Shown here one piece after another: positions 19,632-27,500 of a DNA stretch of 27,500 bases (position 1 is its first letter; each line of letters begins with the position of its first letter). Origin of the DNA: Theodoxus fluviatilis (taxonomy: Eukaryota > Mollusca > Gastropoda > Cycloneritida > Neritidae); the NCBI GenBank assembly GCA_034096865.1, contig JAWQFJ010012078.1:22501-50000 (forward strand), read 5' to 3'. The position numbers and the translations under genes are program-made. The notes under the pieces were generated by a model. The model did not search any database, was not told where the DNA came from, and saw nothing but the letters and a program-made list of their open reading frames with translations.

Positions 19632-19738
19632 GTGGGGCTCTGTGGCCCAATGGTGAGCGTGTTTGGCCTGCAGTCGCTTGCGGCTAATGGGTGCAGTGTT
19701 CTAAGCTGCGAAAATCACAGAGCTGAAATCTTTATCAG
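19632..19738 (+). mobile_element. tRNA-derived SINE, copy 2
   Basis: It begins GTGGGGCTCTGTGGCCCAAT. TGGCCCAATGG fits the tRNA A box, and GTGTTCTAAGC sits at the B-box position about 50 bases later. GCTCTGTG near the start is perfectly complementary to CACAGAGC near the end, an intact acceptor-like stem. Shared with copy 1: GGGGCTCTGTG, CCTGCAGTCGCTTGC and the CAGAG..TG terminus. This copy keeps the stem better than copy 1. Confidence 0.78.
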
Positions 19739-20454
19739 TGTGCTTTACACACAGTGCCGCTCTACATGCAGAAGTAAAATGGGTACTCGCAATGTCTGAG
19801 CTGGAAATTTGTGATCTGACGCGTACTACCGTAGCCTCGTTGTATGGTCAACAGGAAGTTAAGACGGCGTTGGTTTACTAATAAGAGTAATCCGATGATC
19901 AGGGAGTAACAGGTTGCGGTTTGAGCACTCTTGAATGAGTTACAAGTCGCAGTATAAAAAGTCGTCTTTGCCTTTAAATGATGATTCGAAAACATCATGG
20001 ACAAAGGCTGGCAGATGCACACTTTGCATTGCGCCGCTTTGCTGAATGCACAAGAAAACGTGGGGACGGTGATGTTTTCTTCATGTTTCCAGGAGATTTC
20101 TGTGAGGAAATGCAATGGATCGATTTCGCTGATACTTGCCTTAATGACTGTAGTACTTATTTTACCACCATCATTTTCCCTGCTGTCACTATTTACACGT
20201 GACAATCTGCTCCTTTAGTGGGCTATTATTACAATGCGGATTTGAATAAATGTCACTGTCTATCACTTTTTCCCTTTGAAAATCTTTCACATTACACCCC
20301 CTTCAAGAGTCAACAGACCGCAGGTAAACGTCTACCTACGCCGATGAATGCATCTTTTTTAAGATCAGGATTCACGCATTCACTCGACCTTTTGGCGAGA
20401 AGATTGGGTGCCGTGGTTCAGTCTCCACTTGGGATGACTTGACTGTTCTTGTCC
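19739..20454. other. No supported gene
   Basis: Overlapping frames at about 19762-20218 on both strands resemble no family I know, and none has a better claim than the others. Confidence 0.35.
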
Positions 20455-20500
<46 letters not shown>

Positions 20501-20510
20501 CGACGACAGC
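20455..20510. repeat. (GAT)n trinucleotide array
   Basis: About 15 GAT/ATG units grading into GACGACGACAGCGATG. A purine-rich tail (AAAAGAAGAGTCGGGGGAAG and onward to about 20590) follows. Frames of poly-Ser or poly-Ile are artefacts. Confidence 0.95.
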
Positions 20511-20590
20511 GATGAAAACGGTGAGGGGGAAAAAGAAGAGTCGGGGGAAGGACGAGAAGGAGAACGAAAAGAAAGACGAAGATGAAGAGT

Positions 20591-21178
20591 GCTTATTAAC
20601 GCCTGCATAATTTTTCGAAAAAGAACAAAGGAAATATACGTATAGATTTTGAAAATCAAATTGAATGATGAATTGAAGAGGCTTTCCAGTCAAGTAAATC
20701 CAAGTGCCAACAAGAAAATGTGGCAATCATCGATGGTTTGTGCTAATTGTTTGGTGAATTATGTTTTCTTCGAAACATTCATTCCATTCGAGCTAAACTG
20801 GCTTTATCATCAGTCTCAAGGGAAATGTGTGATGTCTTCTGTTTGCATTGCCATCAGTCAAGTTCAGGATTCTACAAAATGTATCATCCTGACGATCGTG
20901 ACTTGTCTTGTTAACTCCTTATTAACAGCGTGAGGAAGCACTTTTAGCACACAACAGCGTCATCACAGTGTTAATTTCAACAATACCCAAACTTCCAATG
21001 TGCATCCTTCGGATAGATGACCTCCTTTATTCAATAATTTGCCTTCGTGTTAGTGAATCGGTATCATTAACTGAGTTACTTTCAAACCTAATGCGTCCGA
21101 TGTTCCGAAAATGTAGCCCCTGGACATCTCTCTCTAGAGGGCGTGACAAAGTTTCTGTTGTAAATGGCTATGTTATCC
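20591..21178. other. No supported gene
   Basis: Two plus-strand frames (20649-20933, 94 codons; 20968-21249, 93 codons) resemble nothing I recognise. Confidence 0.35.
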
Positions 21179-21526
21179 TAGGCAAGGTATTTTATTTCCT
21201 TTCAGAAGATGTAATCACTAATCTTTTTAACACTCGATTTATCCTCTAGCCCCGCGTTATCTTGATCGGTTAGATAAGGTACGCTCGTCAGAGGATCCTA
21301 GGTTGCGCTTTGCTATATATACTGGTTTCCAGCCAAGGGAGAGCGGAACAGGCAGTTGGAATCGTCTGAGTTTAGAGATAAATCGGAGTTAAAATAAATC
21401 GCCGATAAATCGCCGTTGTGAATACGGGCCCAGAGAAACAGAATAAGTCGGATATTATTGCTTATGACTTTTGTGTCTGAGGCAAGGAACTTCATTTTAC
21501 CTGTCTGAAAATGTAGTTACTAATGT
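21179..21526 (+). repeat. Diverged direct repeat flanking a MITE-like end
   Basis: 21179-21223 and 21480-21526 are related (AGGCAAGG, then ATTT.CCT.TC.GA.AATGTA, then ACTAAT), at an offset of about 301 bases. Between them, reading the minus strand from 21432, the sequence begins GGGCCCGTATTCACAACGGC, a style of terminus I associate with marine-invertebrate MITEs. I find no matching opposite end, so the MITE reading is tentative. Confidence 0.35.
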
Positions 21527-21540
21527 CTGAGACGTGGGCT

Positions 21541-22538
21541 GGGCTAAGGTGCAAACTTACGCTTCATTTGATTTTCTGTCACGTTTGGCAATGCTGGACT
21601 CTCATCAAATAGCATAAATAGAGTGATTTCACCATGCTTATTACGGGGCACACAAATCAGGGGGGAATTAACTCTCTGGCGGAAAAAAACACTTTGAAGC
21701 GTGCATGGCCATGTTGACAATGTTTCGCTCGTTTCTTTCGGTGGATTTGAAACCGTGAATAACCAAAAATAAATAAACATCATTACACTGAACAACGTAT
21801 CGTAGACTAGAATCAAGCCGTTAATGGCTGTCGTTTTTCCTACGCGGTATGTGTCGCTGGCTTTCAGCCATCTTGCGGAGAAGTGGATTGAATCAAACCT
21901 TCGAGCTCTGGAACGGGAGGAAACCCGACTCAATTTTTCGGTTATTTATTAAAGATCAACTAGGGCACGCTCAACTTGTACTGTTAGCAGATACATTATA
22001 AAAAGTGAAACCTATCGGTTAAGTTCGTTTAGTCAGAGCACTTTTTGTTTGCGAGATATTGCATTGTAAAACTGCTATTTTTCACCTGGCCGAAAAAAAC
22101 AATGAAGCATTTTTGGGCACATGCGCGAGACCGCAACGTCACATAGGTACTTCCAACGCGAGATGGCGACAAACGCTGGAAGCGTGCAAATTGGTTGCGA
22201 AACAGCGGCTTCGACAGCAATTCGGACACTTTCATTGAAGCATCGTATGTATCACGTTCTCCATTCCGCAGTATCGGAACGAACCATACAGCAGCAATGC
22301 AGATGACTCAGAAAAAGACATCAATGCTCCTCCGACTGTATCGGATCGACTACACTCGACGACATGGTAAGGCTAAGGGTCGAAGATGGGAATTTGGCGG
22401 GGAAAAAATGATGACGGGTACCCAACAGTCTTGCTGGTGTGGTATATGTAAACGCATACCAGGTGCCTATTTATGACTTTGACGATTCTCACGATGACAA
22501 TTTTACTGCTGATAATGATGATTTCATGAATTATGTTT
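21541..22538. other. No firm gene; weak coding-like patch near 22195-22368
   Basis: A minus-strand frame of 129 codons (21544-21933) is unrecognised. At 22195-22368 the + strand is open in more than one frame (one reads SDTFIEASYVSRSPF) and ends at GGTAAGGC, a fair donor site. There is no family match, so I leave it uncalled. Confidence 0.3.
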
Positions 22539-22770
22539 TTGTGATGATGATGACGATGACGATGACGACGACGACGACGATGATGAGGATGGTGGCGGTG
22601 GTGGTGATTGTGATGACGATGATGATGACGACGACGACGACGACGACGATGATGATGATAAACGCTGATGAAGATGGCAGTGGTGTTGGTGGTGGTGTTG
22701 GTGGTGGTAGTGGTGGTGGTGGCGGCGGCGGCAGTGTTAGTGGTGGCAATAATTATGGAGGTGGTATTCA
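22539..22770. repeat. GAT/GAC then GGT/GTG trinucleotide block
   Basis: GATGAC-type trinucleotides (22539-22670, with pure (GAC)n near 22565-22578 and 22628-22648) are followed by GGT-rich sequence (22680-22770, including GGTGGTGGTGGCGGCGGCGG). Long Met/Thr/Asp or Gly frames here are repeat artefacts. Confidence 0.95.
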
Positions 22771-22828
22771 TGGTGGGAGAAGTTGCAGGGATGAAAGGGA
22801 GCTGCACATGATAGCGGAACACCTTTTG

Positions 22829-22990
22829 GCACCGCCGCCACCACCACCACCACAGCCACCACTACCGCCACGACCACCACCACCACCAACACCACTACCA
22901 CCACCACCACCGCCACCACCACTATCACCACCATCTCCACCATCACCACCACTTCACAACCACCACATCCACCAGCACCACCACCTCTAC
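22829..22990. repeat. CCA/ACC trinucleotide block
   Basis: CACCGCCGCCACCACCACCA-type sequence continues to about 22990. It is the complement of the GGT block about 60 bases upstream, so the two could pair as hairpin arms. Confidence 0.95.
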
Positions 22991-23647
22991 CAAAAACTCT
23001 GGTTAAGAGAGCGATTAGATTTTTCACATTGCGCTGCCTACTAATACTGTCAGATCTGCAGGGGAGTGGATGGCAGTATTGCCTCTTTCTCCTCGCTTGT
23101 GTAAGAACCACTGGCCGTCCATGTACTGCTGGATTTTTAGCGCCGAGCCCCCTTGTTCTTCGCCTGTCTTCGGGACGTGATATTTCAAGATTAAAGCGAT
23201 CGTAGAGTAAATACTGAAAGCTGGAACGCTGGTTTGAGAGGAACCGCTTTTAAGTCCGACGAACCTGCTTTGCATAGTTCGTGATGGAACACGAGTGTAG
23301 TGCTGTTATTGCATTCCCACACTGACAGAGTTCTTCGTCATCACTAATTCACTTTTGGTTTTCTGGACACTTTAGGCAGGCGTTGTGTGTACGGTTGATT
23401 TGTAGCCACAAAACACACGCCTGACGGGCGGAGCTAACCTTTTTTCCGTGCCACTAAGAACATATGAACCATGCACGTCGGACCCGTGAGAATGGTTTGC
23501 ATTCCATGAAGTGATATCAGTGGCAAGGTTGCCTTTTCGATTTCTCTCGGTGCACCAGATTCGGTTGTATTCGGGGTTTTTTTTAATTTGATGTAATTCT
23601 GACATCTTGGAAGAGGCTATGAACATGAGTAATCTTTAGATATGGAC
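22991..23647. other. No firm gene; two minus-strand frames
   Basis: Minus-strand frames at 23024-23275 (83 codons, with QQYMDGQWFLHKRGERGN) and 23372-23626 (84 codons, with KKNPEYNRIWCTERNRKG) look less repeat-like than most but match no family I can name. They are in line on one strand about 100 bases apart. Conceivably they are remains of one transposon gene. Confidence 0.25.
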
Positions 23648-24125
23648 TGTGGTGACATTAGTGTTGTGAATATTCTAGATAATGCTGGCAGCGTCGCAGG
23701 CGTGTTTATCAGTCAGGTCACGGCCTTGACCCGCGCGCGACCGAGTTAGGCTAATATTAGCTTGTTGTGACACAGTAAGTCAGTCGCGTCGCAGTTAGGA
23801 ATGTGGGAGTATGTGCGGTATTGTGCTGGTAGTTTCTAGAAATTGTGTAAAGGTATATAAGGAGCGAAAGCGAGGGAGAGAGGGAGAGCAGCAGATACGG
23901 CAGAGTCAAAGGTGAGAGCTTTGACTCCCGAGGTAGCGAGTTTTCTGCTGTGTGCTAGCGAGCCTCTGCGGTACTGTAAGCAGAGTGAAGCTGTGTGAGT
24001 GCTACGAATTGCTGTTGCTGATTTTCACCACTGTAGAGGTCAGTGCGTGAATAAAGTTTATTGGAAACGATCACCGGAGTCTGTCACTTCGACTTCCTAG
24101 CGCAAGCCAGGAGAACCCCCGTACA
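23648..24125 (+). mobile_element. LTR-retrotransposon LTR, copy 2 (solo or remnant)
   Basis: A clean TATATAAGG lies at 23854-23862 and AATAAA at 24050-24055. The U5-like end (TTGGAAACGATCACCGGAGT, then TCGACTTCCTAGCGCAAGCC, then AGAACCCCCGTACA) matches copy 1 at 16058-16153. The 5' border is uncertain: TGTGGTGACATTAG at 23648 and TGTTGTGACACAG at 23761 are both plausible TG starts. No primer-binding site or coding region follows, and I see no matching short duplication at the borders tested. Confidence 0.65.
23854..23862 (+). promoter_or_regulatory. TATA box of LTR copy 2
   Basis: TATATAAGG stands about 196 bases upstream of the AATAAA in the same LTR. The aligned position in copy 1 has decayed to CATAGAAAG. 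Confidence 0.5.
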
Positions 24126-24686
24126 TCAAGAGATTGCAGAGAAGAGTGCAACATTAGCATTAGTTAGAGATACAGTACATTTACAATACAAAGCGAAGGA
24201 GAGAAATTCACCAGACTTTTGACTTTCTGAAAGCAGGCACTGTAGCCAAATTTATCTCTTTTCCTAGGTTGTCCCGATGACAAATACAAGTGGTAAAATA
24301 ATTCAAACCTGTGCAAACTACAACGACCTACTTTTTTCTTGTCACAGCGAGGCTTTAGTCTTATTAGACAACACTTTTTCATTTCTCTTCAGGAAATATC
24401 AGAAAGCTGTCAAGAAATTCATCGCCCTCTCCACGACAAACAAGTAGGCAAAAATATGACAGCATCTTTTCCCACTCAATGCCCAAAAAACCTTCCAAAT
24501 AGGCGCTTGCCTGTGCAAGAAATAAGTAATCATGTTTCCATTTTATAAAGAATGACGTCTCAAAAAAGCTCACTATCTCAGCAGTATACAATCAAACAAT
24601 TCAGTCCATCTAGACAGAGACTAGACAAGGCGCCAGAATTTGAAGGGAAATTCGCATTTATTTTATGCTCAGGTCCTAACACAATT
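24126..24686. other. No supported gene
   Basis: Short frames on both strands (24164-24382 minus, 24339-24548 plus), unrecognised. The end runs into the polypurine array. Confidence 0.35.
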
Positions 24687-26202
24687 GGGGAGGGGGACGA
24701 GGAGGACGAGGGGGACGAGGAGGAGGAGGGGGACGAGGAGGACGAGGGGGACGAGGAGGACGAGGGGGACGAGGAGGACGAGGGGGACGAGAGGGAGAAG
24801 GACGAAGAGAAGTAGGTGAGAAAAACAAGGAGGGCAAGAAGGACGAGAAGGAGAAGAACAAGAAGGAGGATGCGGACGAGGTGGAGGAAGACGAGGGCAG
24901 GAGGAGGAGGAGGAGGAGAAGCAGGAGCAGAAGGAGGAGAAGTAGGAGGAGGAGGAGGAGGAGGAGGAACCGGAGCAGGAGCAGAAGGAGGAGAAGTAAG
25001 TAGGTAGGAGGAGGAGGAGGAGGAGGAGGAGGAGGAGGAGGAGGAGGAGGAGGAGGACGACGACGACGAGGACGAGGACGAGGAGGAGAAGGAGGAGGAG
25101 GAGGAGGCGGAGGAGGAGGAGGAGGAGGAGGAGGAGGAGGAGGAGGAGGAGGAGGAGGAGGAGGAGGAGGAGGGAGGAGGAGGAGGAGGGGGAGGAGGGG
25201 GAGGAGGGGAGAGGAGGAGGGGGAGGAGGGGGAGGAGGGGGAGGAGGGGAAGAAGGGGGAGAAGGAGGAGGAGGAGGAGGAGGAGGAGGAGGAGGAGGAG
25301 GAGGACGAGCAGGAGGAGGAGGAGCAGGAGCAGGAGGAGCAGGAGCAGGAAGAGGAGGAGGAGTAAGCAGGAGCAGGAGAATGAGGAGTAAGCAGGAACA
25401 GAATCAGGAGCAGGAGCAGAAGCAGAAGGAGGAGAAGAATGAGGAGAAGGAGGACGAGGACGAGGAGAAGGAGGAGAGAGAAGGAGGAGGAGGAGAGAGG
25501 AAGAGAAGGAGGAGGAGGAGAGAGGAGGAGGAGGAGGAGGAGGAGGAGGAGGAGGAGGAGGAGGAGGAGGAGGAGGAGGAACAGGAGCAGGAGGAGGAGC
25601 AGGAGCAGAAGGAGGATAAAGAGGAGGAGGAGGATAAGGAGGAGGAGAAGGAGAGAGAAGGAGGAGGAGGAAAAAGAAGGAGGACGAGGAAAGAGGACGA
25701 GGAAAGAGGACGAGGAGGAGGAAAGAGGACGAGGAGGAGGAAAGAGGAGGAGGAGGAGGAAAGAGGAAGAGGAGGAGGAAAGAGGAGGAAAGAGGAGGAA
25801 AGAAGAGGAGGAGGAGGAAAGAGGAGGAGGAGGAGGAAAGAGGAAGAGGAGGGGGAGGAGGAGGAGGAGGAAGGAGGAAGGAGGAATGAGGAAGGAGGAA
25901 GGAGGAAGAAGGAAGGAGGAAAGAGGGAGGGGGGAGGAGGAAGGAGGAGGAGAAGGAAGGAGGAGGAGAAGGAAGGAAGGAAAGAAGGAGGGAGGAGGAG
26001 GAGGAGGAGGAGGAGGAGGAGGAGGAGGAGGAGGAGGAGGGAGGAGGAGCAGGAGGAGCAGGAGGAGGAGGAGGAGCAGGAGGAGCAGGAGGAGCAGGAG
26101 GAGCAGGAGCAGGAGAAGGAGGAGGAAGGAGCAGGAGGAGGAGGAGGAGAAGGAAGGAACAGGAGGAGCAACAGGAGGAGCTACAGGAAGCAAAGCAGGA
26201 GT
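24687..26202. repeat. 1.5-kb polypurine GGA/GAC/GCA array
   Basis: The + strand is almost purely A and G with scattered C. It opens with an 18-bp higher-order unit GGGGGACGAGGAGGACGA (about 24691-24790, some five copies). It then passes through pure (GGA)n (25005-25056, 25100-25172), G-rich GGGGGAGGAG words (25190-25260), GGAGCAGGA words (25300-25420) and AAAGAGG words (25680-25850). Frames of several hundred codons on both strands (poly-Glu/Arg and poly-Ser/Pro/Leu) are artefacts of the 3-base period. Confidence 0.98.
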
Positions 26203-26480
26203 AAAAAATACATGTTTTTCTCAGCACAGATTCGGGGAAAAAATCTGACTTTGACGGACAGTGCGGACAAAAAGAGTCTGTACGAGATAAAGTCGCCCCG
26301 ATTTTCTCATTATACTCGACTATGAAGAAAATGCACTCTTTAAGAGGAAAACAAGAGGGAAAGAAGACCAAAAAAGAAACTTTCCTGGCCACGACCAGGC
26401 AAACCAACGATAACACCACCAAAAAGTGTTTGCCGAAGAGGCTGGATGAGAGTGGCCATCTGCAATCTAAGACTTTCGTT
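26203..26480. other. Spacer between polypurine array and L1-type fragment
   Basis: Unique-looking sequence, with no feature supported. The 5' truncation point of the retroelement probably lies near 26480-26500. Confidence 0.35.
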
Positions 26481-26484
26481 AAAC

Positions 26485-27500
26485 AACCCGACAATGCAAT
26501 TCGCACACAATCAGATTGTAAACAAGCTAATAAAAGGAATCAAACTTGACAATGTAGAATATAAGTTGACTCAGTATGCCGACGACACTCAGATTCTCCT
26601 CGACGGTTCAGAAAGCAGCTTCCTAAACACTCTCAACACTTTTGATCTGTTCTTCAGCATATCTGGCTTTAAAATGAACTTAGAAAAAACGAAAGCGATA
26701 TGGATCGGAAGCAAAGTCTTTAGCAAACGAAAACTCTGTGCATACATTAATTTGGACTGGACGAATGATAAGTTTACATTCCTTGGAATTAATTTAAATC
26801 CAAGGCTGTCAAACATCACGAACATGAACTTTGAAAGTAAAGTTCAAGAGATACAACAGCTTCTTAACCTATTGAAACACCGTAATTTAAATCTCCATGG
26901 TAAAATAACTGTAATAGAAACACGCGCCCTCTCAAAACTAACCCATGTGCTCTCCCTGCTTCTAAACCCAGGAATAGAGAAACAAAAGGCTTTAGAAAAA
27001 GATTACACAACTTCATCTGGAAGGGTGAACCGGATAGGGTCAGTCGAAAAACACTGTGTCAGAAATTCTCTGAAAGAGGATTTAAAATGATAGATTTAAA
27101 TGCGCATACTGCAACTAGAAAAATAGCGTGGCTGCAAAGACTAATGGAAGGTGACAGCACATGGTGCTCACTGATAAAAAGAAAGTTTAAAAGAAAATTC
27201 GATCATATATCCTTTCTTAAAGTTGGCGATAAATTCCTTATAAATCTTCTTTCATAATTAAAAAATCCCTTTTGACAAGACATCCTGAAATCGTGGGAGG
27301 TGTATATTACAAACTATTCTAAAGACAGTTAAGTCTTGAAGGCATTTTGAGTGAACCACCTTGGTTCAATCCATACATGAATAATATATTCATAAAAGAC
27401 TGGGTACAACAAATATATGTTATATATATGTCATATTCGTGATACAACAGGATAATGGAAGACATTTGAAGAATGTAAAAGACAATTCGGCTTAGCAGGA
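26485..27500 (+). pseudogene. L1/Tx1-type ORF2 reverse transcriptase and C-terminal region, 5'-truncated
   Basis: The + strand reads KLIKGIKLDNVEYKLTQ, then YADDTQILL with the intact YADD catalytic box at 26575-26586. Then SISGFKMNLEKTKAIWIGSK (the 'SG...N..KT' motif) and FTFLGINL follow. After a frameshift near 27000 come NFIWKGEPDRVSRKTLCQ and GFKMIDL, then after further stops EPPWFNPYM and FIKDWVQQ. This order and wording are typical of L1/Tx1-clade ORF2 proteins. The fingers, first palm motif and endonuclease are absent; stops occur at about 27088 in the first frame and near 27255 in the second. The fragment runs beyond the window. Known role: reverse transcription of its own RNA at the target site. 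This copy is dead. Confidence 0.92.

Noticed and set aside
20372..20726. Poly-Ser and poly-Ile minus-strand frames
   Set aside because: By-products of the (GAT)n array.
22439..23044. 201-codon Met/Thr/Gly/Pro frame
   Set aside because: Built from consecutive GAT/GAC, GGT and CCA repeats; the amino-acid runs change exactly where the DNA repeat changes.
15898..24125. One 8-kb LTR retrotransposon bounded by the two LTRs
   Set aside because: The two LTRs are too different outside their ends, no primer-binding site follows the first, and there is no gag, protease, reverse transcriptase or integrase between them.
24578..26506. 642-codon minus-strand frame and 500-codon companions over the GGA array
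   Set aside because: Composition is only Ser/Pro/Leu or Glu/Arg/Gly runs that follow the 3-base DNA period. Long frames exist in several phases at once.

Overview
This is a gene-poor stretch of a eukaryotic nuclear genome. It has no bacterial-style gene packing and no intact long gene. It holds dispersed wrecks of non-LTR retrotransposons from at least three lineages, LTR and tRNA-derived SINE remnants, nested DNA-transposon-like inverted repeats, and a very large amount of simple sequence (CT, GA, ATAC, CCAAA, CA/CG, ATGG, GAT, CCA and GGA arrays). This mix fits an invertebrate metazoan genome, plausibly a marine lophotrochozoan such as a mollusc. The taxon is an inference from the repeat mix and is not proven by any single gene.

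Left part (1-8740). A polypyrimidine tract (about 519-1164) is followed by the endonuclease domain of a non-LTR element on the + strand. That domain is split into two pieces (1277-1528 and 3591-3954) by a 2055-bp element. The element has inverted ends of about 165 bp, CCGCTATTGCGG iterons, and a 7-bp ATAATAT duplication at its borders; the reading frame resumes exactly across the duplication. Inside it lies a second element (2130-3163) flanked by TAC, sitting in one copy of a tandem duplication whose other copy keeps the empty site. Inside that is a 253-bp near-perfect palindrome (2206-2458) flanked by TTT. Next come a minus-strand non-LTR C-terminal tail (about 4940-5230), a (CATA)n array, a perfect 90-bp tandem duplication, a multiply frameshifted reverse-transcriptase pseudogene on the minus strand (about 6745-7800), and another CT tract.

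Middle part (8740-18215). This is mostly unannotatable AT-rich DNA. It contains (CCAAA)n, a Z-DNA-type CA/CG block, a 10-bp minisatellite, a 1.15-kb mosaic of direct and inverted repeats (11731-12883), (ATGG)n, a tRNA-like SINE (14131-14238, minus), an LTR 3' part (about 15898-16153), and a 10-unit minisatellite (17476-18214) with 79/59-bp length classes and a two-unit higher-order pattern.

Right part (18215-27500). Here are a second copy of the same SINE (19632-19738, plus), GAT/GAC, GGT and CCA trinucleotide blocks, a second LTR of the same family (about 23648-24125), a 1.5-kb GGA-type polypurine array, and at the right edge an L1/Tx1-type ORF2 pseudogene on the + strand that runs off the window.

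No set of genes works together here. The relationships are historical: insertion into insertion, duplication, and microsatellite growth beside retroelement fragments. The long uninterrupted reading frames in the window (SLSLSL, IHTY, REREE, EEGGG and similar) are by-products of short-period repeats, not proteins.
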